In this document: positions 17,534-26,440 of the stretch, piece by piece
How the letters are laid out: every line of letters begins with the position of its first letter
How positions within the stretch are numbered: the first letter of the stretch is position 1
Origin: an uncultured Prevotella sp.
GTDB taxonomy: Bacteria > Bacteroidota > Bacteroidia > Bacteroidales > Bacteroidaceae
Assembly (NCBI RefSeq): GCF_946407605.1
Contig: NZ_CAMJOS010000015.1
Location: 1-64,000 of the forward strand
DNA length: 64,000 nucleotides
Direction of reading: 5' to 3'
Made by a program: the position numbers and the translations under genes
The notes under the pieces: model-generated
Told to the model about the DNA's origin: nothing
What the model saw: the letters and a program-made list of their open reading frames with translations, nothing else
Databases searched by the model: none

Positions 17534-18955
17534 ATGGTATTCTCAGATCTTTTCTTCCTTTTCGCATTCATCCCCGCTTTTGCCATCTGCTATCTGCTGG
17601 CAGGCCTTTGGCGCGGCGGTCTAGGGGCCAGAAACATCATTCTGGTCATATTCTCACTTATCTTCTACGCCTGGGGCGAACCCGTCTATGTGCTCCTCAT
17701 GCTGTTCAGCGTGCTGCTCAACTACCTGTCGGGACTCGCTATCGGCAAGACGCAAGGCACAGGCCGACGCTGGGCGCTGATTATGGGACTGGTATGCAAT
17801 TTGCTGATACTGGGTACCTTCAAGTATCTGGGGTTCTTCGTCCAGACGCTGGCCTCCATCGGCATTAGTGTCAGCGCCCCCACCATCGCGCTACCCATCG
17901 GCATCAGCTTCTACACCTTCCAGTCTATCTCATATCTTATCGACGTCTATCGCAACGAGTCGCCTGTACAGAAGCGTTTCCGCGACCTGCTGCTTTACAT
18001 ATCCATGTTCCCGCAGCTCATTGCAGGACCTATTGTCCGCTATGGTACCATAGCTCACGAGATTCATAACCGCCAGGTCACCGCCAACGACTTGGCAGAC
18101 GGCATTTATCGTTTTCTCAGGGGTTTAGGCAAGAAGGTAATTCTGGCCAACCAACTGTCAGATCTCTCATCGCAGTTTTTGGCCAACGAGCTCAACGACC
18201 TCACTACGACTGGTGCGTGGCTTGGCATTGTGGCCTTCACCCTTCAGATTTATTTCGACTTCTCGGGTTATAGCGATATGGCAATAGGACTGGGCCGTTG
18301 TCTGGGGTTCCATTTCAACGAGAACTTCCGTCATCCCTACTGCTGCAACTCCATTACCGACTTTTGGCGTCGCTGGCATATCTCGCTGGGCAGTTTCTTC
18401 CGCGATTATGTCTATATCCCTATGGGTGGCAACAGGAGTCATCAGGCATTGAATATTCTCGTGGTGTGGTTCCTCACTGGCATGTGGCACGGGGCTTCCT
18501 GGAACTTCATCATCTGGGGTGTGTACTTCGGCATCATCGTCATGCTTGAGAAATACACGATGCTCCGTATTATTAATAAGGTGCCTGCCGTGTTCCTGCA
18601 TATCTACAGCTTGTTGTTGGTGGTTATTGGCTGGGGAATCTTCTATTTCGACGATTTCTCGCAGATGACCGTCTTCTTCCAGCGGTTCTTCGGACAGGCC
18701 GAGACATTCCATGATTTCCTAACCACCAGCGCCATTACCGACAACTTCTGGATGTGGGTGCTCGCCCTGCTGTTCTGCATGCCAGTCAGGTCAACCTCGG
18801 CCCGACTTCTGGCCCGCATCACCCATGAAGGCAGCAATCTGCATCAGACGCTTAAGTTCTCCGTACGCCTCGCCGTCTCGCTATTGATGCTCATCCTGAG
18901 TGTAGCCCTGCTGGTAGGCGCTACCAACAATGCCTTTATCTACACTCGATTCTGA
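17534..18955 (+). CDS. MBOAT family O-acyltransferase (AlgI/DltB-like)
   Basis: A 473-residue integral membrane enzyme with about eleven hydrophobic segments. Diagnostic segments are the N-terminal FYAWGEPVYVLLM, PIGISFYTFQSISYLIDVYR, QLIAGPIVRY, FWRRWHISLGSFFRDYVYIP and GMWHGASWNFIIWG, the last holding the conserved MBOAT His. AlgI-type proteins move acetyl groups across the membrane to a periplasmic transferase that acts on a polysaccharide. The two following DHHW proteins are the natural acceptors, as AlgJ and AlgX are for AlgI. The glycan is not identified. Confidence 0.93.
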   Translation: MVFSDLFFLFAFIPAFAICYLLAGLWRGGLGARNIILVIFSLIFYAWGEPVYVLLMLFSVLLNYLSGLAIGKTQGTGRRWALIMGLVCNLLILGTFKYLGFFVQTLASIGISVSAPTIALPIGISFYTFQSISYLIDVYRNESPVQKRFRDLLLYISMFPQLIAGPIVRYGTIAHEIHNRQVTANDLADGIYRFLRGLGKKVILANQLSDLSSQFLANELNDLTTTGAWLGIVAFTLQIYFDFSGYSDMAIGLGRCLGFHFNENFRHPYCCNSITDFWRRWHISLGSFFRDYVYIPMGGNRSHQALNILVVWFLTGMWHGASWNFIIWGVYFGIIVMLEKYTMLRIINKVPAVFLHIYSLLLVVIGWGIFYFDDFSQMTVFFQRFFGQAETFHDFLTTSAITDNFWMWVLALLFCMPVRSTSARLLARITHEGSNLHQTLKFSVRLAVSLLMLILSVALLVGATNNAFIYTRF

Positions 18956-18960
18956 CGCCC

Positions 18961-19980
18961 ATGATGAGAAGATCCATTATCACGATAGCCGTTATTCTGG
19001 TAGCCGTTCTGGCAGGCAACGCCCAGAATGTGAAGAAGGCTCGCAAGGGCATCATCGTTGTGAAGACCGACTCGACAGTCAGGGCGATGGAGCCATATGG
19101 CGGATGCTCTGACGACGGGGCGGCCTATGCCAGAGCCGTCAACGAGTTCAAGCGTCGCTATAGTCAGGCTAATGTCTATTGCATGATTATCCCCAATGCG
19201 GTGGCCATCTACTGTCCCGACTCTGTATCATCGTGGACTGCCGACGAGCAAACCTATATCAATAGGTTCTATAGCAAGCTCGATGACGACATTAAGGGCA
19301 TTCAGTTGATTGACACACTCAATAACCACCGCGACGAATATATCTATCTGCGTACCGACCACCATTGGGCGCCGCTGGGAGCCTATTATGCTGCCCGCAC
19401 CTTTGCCCAGTCTGCCGAAGTGCCTTTCAAGTCGTTGGAGGACTATACGCCACAGGTCATTCGCCATTTCGTGGGCACTATGCTCAAATTCTCTGGCGAG
19501 AAGTCGCTTAGCAACTATCCTGAGGACTTTGTCTATTACATTCCCAACGACGTGAACTACGAGGCTACGCAGATTAAGTACTACAACAGGACCTACCGCA
19601 AACGTCGCCGTAGATTTACAGTATTAACCGCCAAACCCAAGGAGAACGTCTCGTTCTTCCGCAGCTATGACGACGGTAGTGCTGCAGCCTATAGCACGTT
19701 TATGGGTGGCGACCTGAACACCACTATGGTGACTACTGATACCAACAACGGGCGCCGACTGCTCATCCTGAAGGATAGCTACGGCAACGCCCTTCCCCCT
19801 TTCCTGTTCGCATCGTTCGAGGAGATTCACGTGGTGGACTGCCGCTATTTCCTCGGCAATATCATCACCTACGCCAAGGACCATCAGATTACCGATGTGC
19901 TCTTTGCCAACAACCTGATACATGCGTCCACTCCTGCCATCAGTCAGAACTATATGCGATATATGACCCAATCCAGATAA
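18961..19980 (+). CDS. DHHW/AlgX-like exported O-acetylation protein, short form
   Basis: A 339-residue protein with a signal peptide (about 1-21). It carries the DHHW motif in YLRTDHHWAPLGAYYAAR and an SGNH-type nucleophile segment LILKDSYGNALPPFL near the C-terminus. It is a shortened paralogue of the following gene: both share YGG...GCSDDG/GCTGYAEA, the DHHW block and the ILKDS block. By analogy with AlgJ/AlgX it should transfer acetyl groups supplied by the MBOAT protein. It starts 5 nt after the MBOAT stop; ATGs at 18961 and 18964 are both possible. Confidence 0.82.
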   Translation: MMRRSIITIAVILVAVLAGNAQNVKKARKGIIVVKTDSTVRAMEPYGGCSDDGAAYARAVNEFKRRYSQANVYCMIIPNAVAIYCPDSVSSWTADEQTYINRFYSKLDDDIKGIQLIDTLNNHRDEYIYLRTDHHWAPLGAYYAARTFAQSAEVPFKSLEDYTPQVIRHFVGTMLKFSGEKSLSNYPEDFVYYIPNDVNYEATQIKYYNRTYRKRRRRFTVLTAKPKENVSFFRSYDDGSAAAYSTFMGGDLNTTMVTTDTNNGRRLLILKDSYGNALPPFLFASFEEIHVVDCRYFLGNIITYAKDHQITDVLFANNLIHASTPAISQNYMRYMTQSR

Positions 19981-19990
19981 TACTCAGGAC

Positions 19991-21454
19991 ATGAAACTCA
20001 GCAAGATATACTTGATTATCATAGTGACGGTGGTTGCCGCTTTTGCCATCGTCTTCAACACATTCCCCCGCCCCACTTTCTCTGAGCTGGAGAAGCGCGA
20101 GCTAACCACCTTCCCCAAGTTCTCGTGGGAGAGTCTGGCCGACGGCTCCTTCACTCGCAACGTGTCGTCGTGGTTCAGCGACAGCGAGCCCTTCCGCGAT
20201 GTGTTTATGCTGCTCAGCATGCATATCAACGACATGGAGAAGATATCGACTGGCGAGGAGGACATCACCTTCCACGCCTCAGCTCCTATGCCTACTGAAG
20301 AGACGACACCTATGGAGGACTTCGACGAAGAGGTCATTGAGGAAAACGACACCACAGACACCTATACCCCCGCCGACGAGAATGCGAAGATAGCCAACAA
20401 CGGCATTCTGATTATTGGTCAGGGCGAAAACGTCAGGGCACTCATGGCCTATGGCGGCACAGGCTCAGGCTGTACGGGCTATGCCGAGGCTGCCAATAAA
20501 TACAAGGAGACATTCCCCAATGTTAACGTCTATTGTATGGTCATCCCCACATCAGTCGAGTTCTACTGTCCTGAGAAGGCCCGCAAGCGCAGCAATCCTC
20601 AACGTCCTACCATCGACAACGTCATCAACCACCTGGAGGGCGGTGTCAAGTCTGTCGATATCTACTACACCCTTCGCGATCACGCTGCCGAGGATATTTA
20701 TCTGCGCACAGACCACCATTGGGCACCGCTTGGAGCCTTCTATGCCGCCAAGAAGTTTGCCGAGGTGGCTGGTGTGCCTTTCCGCGATTTAGACGGATAC
20801 GAACGTCGAGTGGTTCATGGCTATGTGGGCAGCATGTATGGATATTCGCAGGACATCTCTGTGAAGAATGCTCCAGAGGACTTCGTCTATTACGTGCCTA
20901 CTGGTGTGGAATACACTACTACCTATATCAACTACACCATCGACGAGAATTATCACGTTATCGGCGAGGGCAAGCCCTACAAGAGCGTGTTCTTCTTTAA
21001 ATATAAGGATGGCAGCGGTGGCGCCTACTGCACCTTCATGGGCGGAGACACCAAGCTCACGCATGTGGTCACCTCTAGCAAGAACGGCAGACGCCTCATC
21101 ATCTTGAAAGACAGCTTCGGCAATGCCATTCCTGGCTATCTCTTCTATTCATTTGAGGAGATTCACGTCATCGACTCGCGCTATTTCACCAAGAATATGG
21201 TAGATTACGTCAACGAGAACCAGATTACCGATATTCTCTTTGCCAACAACATCTTCAAGGCCTACTCATCGTACACCTACCGCAACTACGTTCGCTTCCT
21301 CACCCAGAAGGCTGGCGTCCACGTGCCAGCTGAGAAGAAAGACTCCACCAACAACGTGTCGACAAGTCCTGAAAAAGCCCAAAACGACTCTGTTTCAGCC
21401 ACTCCGACGGTAGTGAAAGAGGAAACAAAGGAAGCAACTGACAGCATCGACTAA
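19991..21454 (+). CDS. DHHW/AlgX-like exported O-acetylation protein, long form
   Basis: A 487-residue protein with an N-terminal membrane anchor (7-25), an acidic linker rich in Glu, Asp and Thr (about 80-130), and the catalytic-like domain with YLRTDHHWAPLGAFYAAK and LIILKDSFGNAIPGYL. An N-terminal module (FSELEKRELTTFPKFSWESLADGSF) matches the DHHW family start, which the upstream paralogue lacks. The C-terminal 50 residues are low in complexity and rich in Ser, Thr, Lys and Glu. Last gene of the operon; a candidate polysaccharide O-acetyltransferase. Confidence 0.82.
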   Translation: MKLSKIYLIIIVTVVAAFAIVFNTFPRPTFSELEKRELTTFPKFSWESLADGSFTRNVSSWFSDSEPFRDVFMLLSMHINDMEKISTGEEDITFHASAPMPTEETTPMEDFDEEVIEENDTTDTYTPADENAKIANNGILIIGQGENVRALMAYGGTGSGCTGYAEAANKYKETFPNVNVYCMVIPTSVEFYCPEKARKRSNPQRPTIDNVINHLEGGVKSVDIYYTLRDHAAEDIYLRTDHHWAPLGAFYAAKKFAEVAGVPFRDLDGYERRVVHGYVGSMYGYSQDISVKNAPEDFVYYVPTGVEYTTTYINYTIDENYHVIGEGKPYKSVFFFKYKDGSGGAYCTFMGGDTKLTHVVTSSKNGRRLIILKDSFGNAIPGYLFYSFEEIHVIDSRYFTKNMVDYVNENQITDILFANNIFKAYSSYTYRNYVRFLTQKAGVHVPAEKKDSTNNVSTSPEKAQNDSVSATPTVVKEETKEATDSID

Positions 21455-21464
21455 TAGTCGGCTG

Positions 21465-21476
21465 TGTACGCGTACA
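21465..21476. repeat. 12-bp perfect palindrome after the O-acetylation operon
   Basis: TGTACGCGTACA is self-complementary and lies 11 nt after the last operon stop. The rest of 21455-21614 holds a weak terminator and the rsmG promoter. Confidence 0.35.
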
Positions 21477-21562
21477 TAAAGGAATAATCCCTATAGGGGT
21501 AAGTCCTATCTCCATGAGTGTTGGAGCCTATCCGAATGAATCAAAGATGCCATTTGCTAAAG

Positions 21563-21588
21563 AAAAAACCATTTTCCCTTTGGTTTTT
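21563..21588 (+). terminator. Probable intrinsic terminator
   Basis: A 7-bp stem AAAAACC/GGTTTTT with an 11-nt loop ends in a T run, between the O-acetylation operon and rsmG. The short, AT-rich stem makes it modest. Confidence 0.4.
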
Positions 21589-21601
21589 GCTCACTTATTC
21601 G

Positions 21602-21609
21602 TACCTTTG
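21602..21609 (+). promoter_or_regulatory. -7 promoter element abutting the rsmG start
   Basis: TACCTTTG ends 5 nt before the rsmG ATG (sequence TACCTTTGTACCCATG). Confidence 0.65.
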
Positions 21610-21614
21610 TACCC

Positions 21615-22235
21615 ATGAAATTGATAGAAAAATATTTCCCTGAGCTCACCCAAGAGCAAAAGGAGCAGTTTGCGGCACTCGATGCCCTGTATCACGAATG
21701 GAACGAGAAAATCAATGTCATCTCACGAAAGGACATTGACAACCTGTACGAGCACCACGTGCTGCACTCGCTTGCCATCGGCAAGTTTATCCACTTCAGG
21801 CCAGGCACCCACATCCTGGACTTTGGTACAGGAGGCGGTTTTCCTGGTGTGCCCCTGTCCATTCTGTTTCCGGAATGTGACTTCAAGCTGATTGACGGCA
21901 CAGGCAAGAAGATTTGTGTGGCGCAGGAAGTGTGCAAGGCCATAGGACTGAAAAACTGCCACCCAGAGCATCTTCGCGGCGAGGACGAGAAGGGCAAATA
22001 CGAGTTTGTGGTAAGTAGGGCCGTGATGCCCCTACCCGACCTGATGAAGATTGTCAAGAAGAACATTTCGAAGGAACAGCAGAACGCTCATCCCAATGGT
22101 GTCATCTGTCTGAAAGGCGGCGACCTGCAGGCCGAAACGCAGCCCTACAGACGCATCGTCGAGACCGTCCAGCTTAGTAATTACTTCGAAGAAGAATGGT
22201 TCAAGGAAAAGTATTGCATTTATATCCCAACATAA
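21615..22235 (+). CDS. rsmG: 16S rRNA (guanine527-N7)-methyltransferase
   Basis: A 206-residue SAM-dependent methyltransferase modifying G527 of 16S rRNA. The family hallmarks are visible: NVISRKDIDNLYEHHVLHSL, the SAM-binding ILDFGTGGGFPGVPL, LIDGTGKK, and VVSRAV in the active site. Length is normal. Its stop overlaps the next start by one base (TAATG), so the MBL gene is translationally coupled. It opens a long plus-strand housekeeping run. Confidence 0.95.
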   Translation: MKLIEKYFPELTQEQKEQFAALDALYHEWNEKINVISRKDIDNLYEHHVLHSLAIGKFIHFRPGTHILDFGTGGGFPGVPLSILFPECDFKLIDGTGKKICVAQEVCKAIGLKNCHPEHLRGEDEKGKYEFVVSRAVMPLPDLMKIVKKNISKEQQNAHPNGVICLKGGDLQAETQPYRRIVETVQLSNYFEEEWFKEKYCIYIPT

Positions 22236-22879
22236 TGGTTATCAAGACATTCGAAGTTAATCCGCTGCAAGAGAATTGCTACGTGGTGAGCGATGATACA
22301 AAGGACTGCGTCATCATAGACTGCGGCGCCTATTACGATGCCGAACGACAGGCTATCACGAACTATATTCGCGGCAACAAACTGACCCCCAAACACCTGC
22401 TTTGCACCCACGGACACTTTGACCACAACTTTGGCAACGACACCATTTTCGACGAGTTTGGACTGAAGCCCGAGATACATGCCGACGACGAGGCATTGAT
22501 CGCCGATGTGGCACATCAATGCGAAATGATGGGCATGGGACTGGCCTATTACCGTCAGTCGCCACCCATAGGTCATCGTCTGGAGGATGGTGAGACCATC
22601 ACTTTCGGCACGCACAGCCTCAAGGTCATCCACACCCCAGGCCATTCGAAAGGCGGCGTCGTCTTCTATTGCGAAGCCGAGAAGACGCTGTTTACTGGCG
22701 ACACTCTGTTTCGCATGAGTGTAGGCCGCACCGACCTCCCTGGCGGCTCGTGGGGCGAGCTAATGGACTCGCTCGAGGAGAAGATTGCTACACTCCCCAA
22801 AGATACAGTGGCTTATCCCGGACACGGTCCGAAGACGCTGCTTAGCGACGAGTTTTCCATGAATCCATACTTCAGATAA
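22235..22879 (+). CDS. Metallo-beta-lactamase fold hydrolase, glyoxalase II-like
   Basis: A 214-residue protein. The start ATG at 22235 overlaps the rsmG stop; the earlier in-frame start lies inside rsmG. Zinc ligands are in THGHFDHNFG, HTPGHSKGG, FTGDTLF and YPGHGPKT. This single-domain form is common in bacteria as a hydroxyacylglutathione hydrolase-like or general thioesterase enzyme; Bacteroidales generally lack glutathione, so another thioester is likely the substrate. Confidence 0.88.
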   Translation: MVIKTFEVNPLQENCYVVSDDTKDCVIIDCGAYYDAERQAITNYIRGNKLTPKHLLCTHGHFDHNFGNDTIFDEFGLKPEIHADDEALIADVAHQCEMMGMGLAYYRQSPPIGHRLEDGETITFGTHSLKVIHTPGHSKGGVVFYCEAEKTLFTGDTLFRMSVGRTDLPGGSWGELMDSLEEKIATLPKDTVAYPGHGPKTLLSDEFSMNPYFR

Positions 22880-22955
22880 AACACAAAAGTGCATGCAAAA
22901 GGCAATAAAATGATGATTTTTATCTAAAGATAAGTTGTAATTCATAGATTTTTTG

Positions 22956-22963
22956 TAATTTTG
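22956..22963 (+). promoter_or_regulatory. -7 promoter element of phoH
   Basis: TAATTTTG, about 42 nt before the phoH start. Confidence 0.6.
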
Positions 22964-23005
22964 CAGGCAAATAGCAATAACATCTCATTTTAGGAAGAAA
23001 GAATT

Positions 23006-23980
23006 TTGATAGAGAAGCATATTGTTTTGGAGGATATTGACCCCGTAATGTTCTACGGGGTTGGCAATGCACATCTACAGATGCTGCGTGCACTCTACCC
23101 CAAGTTGCGCATCGTGGCCCGTGACAACGTCATGCGGATTATGGGCGACGAAGAGCAGATGGCAGCCTTTGAGGAGAGCTCGGAAAAGATGCGCCAGCAC
23201 GTGCTGAAATTCAATGCCCTCACAGAAGAAGATATCATCGACATAGTCAAAGGCAAGCGCACTCGCGAGGAAGTGCCCGACGATGTGGTGGTCTACGCTA
23301 TCAGCGGACGCCCCATCAAGGCCCGCAGCGAGAATCAGCAGCGACTGATCAACGCCTACCACGACAACGATATGGTGTTTGCCGTAGGTCCGGCAGGAAC
23401 GGGTAAGACCTATCTGTCGATAGCCCTCGCCGTCAAGGCCTTGAAGGAAAAGACCGCCAAAAAGATTATCCTGAGTCGTCCCGCCGTAGAAGCTGGCGAG
23501 AAGCTTGGTTTCCTGCCTGGCGATATGAAGGACAAGATAGACCCCTATCTGCAGCCCCTTTACGACGCGCTGGAAGACATGATTCCGCAGGTAAAACTGC
23601 AGGACATGATGGAGAAGCACGTCATTCAGATAGCGCCGCTGGCCTTTATGCGAGGCAGAACGCTGAGCGATGCCGTCGTCATTCTAGATGAAGCACAGAA
23701 CACCACTCCCGCCCAGATTCGCATGTTTCTGACCCGCATGGGTTGGAACACAAAGATGATCATTACAGGCGACATGACCCAGATTGACCTCCCCCACTCG
23801 CAGAAGAGCGGACTCATCGAGGCGCTGCATATATTAAATAATGTGGAAGGTATCGGCGTGGTGAACCTCAACGGAAAGGACATAGTGCGCCACAAGTTGG
23901 TGACGCGTATCGTCAACGCTTACGAGAATTTTGATAAAGAACGAAATAACAATGAAAGCATTAACAAAGACGGACTTTAA
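23006..23980 (+). CDS. PhoH family ATPase
   Basis: A 324-residue P-loop ATPase with Walker [16 protein letters not shown] (about 128) and Walker [12 protein letters not shown] (about 227), the core of the PhoH family, whose members are linked to RNA metabolism and stress. The family N-terminus ([17 protein letters not shown]) begins at a TTG at 23006; no ATG lies between this and the in-frame stop upstream, and the first internal ATG would cut conserved sequence. A purine-rich GGAAGAAAG lies upstream. Its end overlaps purC by 29 nt. Confidence 0.88.
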   Translation: MIEKHIVLEDIDPVMFYGVGNAHLQMLRALYPKLRIVARDNVMRIMGDEEQMAAFEESSEKMRQHVLKFNALTEEDIIDIVKGKRTREEVPDDVVVYAISGRPIKARSENQQRLINAYHDNDMVFAVGPAGTGKTYLSIALAVKALKEKTAKKIILSRPAVEAGEKLGFLPGDMKDKIDPYLQPLYDALEDMIPQVKLQDMMEKHVIQIAPLAFMRGRTLSDAVVILDEAQNTTPAQIRMFLTRMGWNTKMIITGDMTQIDLPHSQKSGLIEALHILNNVEGIGVVNLNGKDIVRHKLVTRIVNAYENFDKERNNNESINKDGL

Positions 23981-24899
23981 GTTCGAAGGACAGAAGAGCG
24001 TGTACCACGGAAAGGTACGCGATGTGTACAACATCAACGACGACCTGATGGTGATGGTTGCCACCGACCGCATCTCGGCATTCGACGTAGTGCTGCCGAA
24101 AGGCATTCCCTTCAAGGGTCAGGTGCTCAACCAGATTGCAGCACAGTTCCTGGATGCCACTACCGACATCTGTCCCAACTGGAAGCTGGCTACTCCCGAC
24201 CCAATGGTAACTGTGGGTCTGAAGTGCGAGGGATTCCGCGTGGAGATGATTATCCGCAGCATCCTGACGGGCTCAGCCTGGCGTGAGTATAAGAACGGCT
24301 GCCGCGAGCTGTGTGGTGTGAAGCTGCCCGACGGTATGAAGGAGAACGAGCGTTTCCCCGAGCCCATCATCACTCCTACGACGAAAGCCGACGAGGGTCA
24401 CGACATGAATATCTCGAAGGAAGAAATCATCGCACAGGGCATCGTCTCTGCTGAAGACTACGCCATCATGGAGGACTACACCCGCAAGATCTTTGCCCGT
24501 GGACAGGAGATTGCCGCCAAGCGCGGATTGATTCTCGTCGACACCAAGTACGAGTTCGGCAAGCGCGACGGTAAGGTCTATCTCATCGACGAGATCCACA
24601 CCCCCGACTCCAGCCGTTACTTCTATGCCGAGGGCTATGAGGAGAAGCTGGCTAAGGGCGAGCCCCAGAAGCAGTTGTCGAAGGAGTTCGTGCGCCAGTG
24701 GCTCATCGAGCACAACTTCATGAACGAGCCCGGACAGGTGATGCCTGAGATTACTGACGAGTATGCCGAGAGCGTATCAGAGCGCTACATCGAGCTCTAC
24801 GAGCACATCACTGGCAGCAAGTTTGACAAGGCCACCGAGACTGGCGACATCGCCGCCCGCATTGAAAAGAATGTGAGCGAGTGGCTGAAAAACCGTTAA
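23952..24899 (+). CDS. purC: Phosphoribosylaminoimidazole-succinocarboxamide synthase
   Basis: A 315-residue SAICAR synthase joining CAIR and aspartate with ATP in purine synthesis. Key segments are [37 protein letters not shown] and [14 protein letters not shown]. The ATG at 23952 gives the normal family N-terminus; it lies inside the last codons of phoH, suggesting coupled translation. Confidence 0.95.
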   Translation: MKALTKTDFKFEGQKSVYHGKVRDVYNINDDLMVMVATDRISAFDVVLPKGIPFKGQVLNQIAAQFLDATTDICPNWKLATPDPMVTVGLKCEGFRVEMIIRSILTGSAWREYKNGCRELCGVKLPDGMKENERFPEPIITPTTKADEGHDMNISKEEIIAQGIVSAEDYAIMEDYTRKIFARGQEIAAKRGLILVDTKYEFGKRDGKVYLIDEIHTPDSSRYFYAEGYEEKLAKGEPQKQLSKEFVRQWLIEHNFMNEPGQVMPEITDEYAESVSERYIELYEHITGSKFDKATETGDIAARIEKNVSEWLKNR

Positions 24900-24931
24900 T
24901 AATATTTTGACCCATCACCCCCATTAGTCCC

Positions 24932-25666
24932 ATGACATACAAGCAGGAAGAGATTAATCCCTATCACGAAGGCGAGAAGGCGCAGCAGGTGGAGCAGATG
25001 TTCGACAACATCGCTCCCACCTACGACACGCTGAACCATCGCCTGTCGTGGGACATAGACCGCAGATGGCGCAGGAAAGCCATTCAGCAGCTGGCACCCT
25101 ATAAGCCGCAGACGATGCTCGACATCGCTACGGGTACTGGCGACTTTGCCATTATGGCGGCACAGATGCTGAAGCCCCAGCAGCTTGTTGGGGCCGACAT
25201 CAGCGAAGGGATGATGGATATTGGACGGAAGAAGGTTAAAGCGCAAGGACTCGACAAAATCATCTCCTTTGCAAAGGAAAACTGTCTGGCCCTAAGCTAT
25301 GATGACGCTTCATTCGATGCTGTGACAGCCGCCTTCGGCATCCGCAACTTTGCCGACCTGGACAAAGGGCTCAGCGAGATGTGCCGCGTGCTGAAGCCTG
25401 GCGGCCACCTGAGCATCGTCGAGCTGACCACACCAGTCAGCTTCCCCATGAAACAGCTCTTCCACATCTACTCTCACACGGTGCTGCCCGTCTACGGACG
25501 ACTCATCTCTAAGGACACCAGCGCCTACTCTTATCTGACCAAGACCATTGAGGCCTTTCCGCAAGGTGAACGCATGCAGGACATTCTGCGGCGGGCTGGC
25601 TTCAAGGATGCCTCTTTCAAACGGCTCACCTTTGGTATATGCACCATGTATTTCGCCACTAAATAA
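24932..25666 (+). CDS. menG: Demethylmenaquinone methyltransferase
   Basis: A 244-residue UbiE/MenG enzyme, the last step of menaquinone synthesis. Signatures are [22 protein letters not shown]-binding [11 protein letters not shown], and [20 protein letters not shown]. Bacteroidales use menaquinone rather than ubiquinone, hence the menG name. It sits between purC and aroE. Confidence 0.93.
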   Translation: MTYKQEEINPYHEGEKAQQVEQMFDNIAPTYDTLNHRLSWDIDRRWRRKAIQQLAPYKPQTMLDIATGTGDFAIMAAQMLKPQQLVGADISEGMMDIGRKKVKAQGLDKIISFAKENCLALSYDDASFDAVTAAFGIRNFADLDKGLSEMCRVLKPGGHLSIVELTTPVSFPMKQLFHIYSHTVLPVYGRLISKDTSAYSYLTKTIEAFPQGERMQDILRRAGFKDASFKRLTFGICTMYFATK

Positions 25667-25675
25667 TCAACTGTT

Positions 25676-26425
25676 ATGGACAAGTACGGACTTATTGGTT
25701 ATCCCTTAGGGCATTCGTTCTCCATCACCTACCACAATCAGCGGTTTGCCGATGAAGGTATTAATGCCAAGTACTTTAATTACGAGATTCCGAGCATCGA
25801 CAACCTGACCGAAGTGCTCGACTCAAACCCCGAGCTGAAGGGGCTCAACGTCACCATTCCCTACAAGCAGAAGGTGATGGAGTATCTGGACTACATCAGT
25901 CCTGAGGCCCGCGCTATTGGTGCCGTCAACGTGATTCGCGTGATTCACGAAGGCAAGAACACCATTTTGAAGGGCTACAACTCCGATGTGATTGGCTTCA
26001 CACAAAGCATAGAGCCCATGTTGGAGGAATATCACAAAAAAGCGCTGATACTCGGAACGGGCGGAGCTTCAAAGGCCATCAACTACGGCTTGAAGTCGCT
26101 CGGACTGGAAACGATATTCGTCAGTCGCTATCGCAGACCAGGCACCATCTGCTACGAAGACATCACACCAGAGGTCGTCAAGGAGTATAACGTCATTGTG
26201 AACTGCACGCCGCTGGGCATGTATCCCAAGACAGAAGAGTGTCCTTTCCTGCCCTATGAGGCAATGGATGAAAAGAATATCCTGTATGACCTGATATACA
26301 ATCCCGACGAGACTCTGTTCATGAAGAAAGGAGCAGAACACGGCGCCAACGTGAAGAACGGTCTGGAGATGCTGTTGTTACAGGCCTTCGCTTCGTGGGA
26401 GTTCTGGAACGGCAAAGAGAAATAA
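25676..26425 (+). CDS. aroE: Shikimate dehydrogenase
   Basis: A 249-residue NADP-dependent reductase converting 3-dehydroshikimate to shikimate. Substrate-site sequences are GYPLGHSFSITYHN and GLNVTIPYKQKVM (catalytic Lys). The Rossmann loop is LGTGGASKAI, and NCTPLGMYP follows. Slightly shorter than the Escherichia coli enzyme but complete. It begins 9 nt after menG. Confidence 0.93.
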   Translation: MDKYGLIGYPLGHSFSITYHNQRFADEGINAKYFNYEIPSIDNLTEVLDSNPELKGLNVTIPYKQKVMEYLDYISPEARAIGAVNVIRVIHEGKNTILKGYNSDVIGFTQSIEPMLEEYHKKALILGTGGASKAINYGLKSLGLETIFVSRYRRPGTICYEDITPEVVKEYNVIVNCTPLGMYPKTEECPFLPYEAMDEKNILYDLIYNPDETLFMKKGAEHGANVKNGLEMLLLQAFASWEFWNGKEK

Positions 26426-26440
26426 TCATCAACAAGCAAT

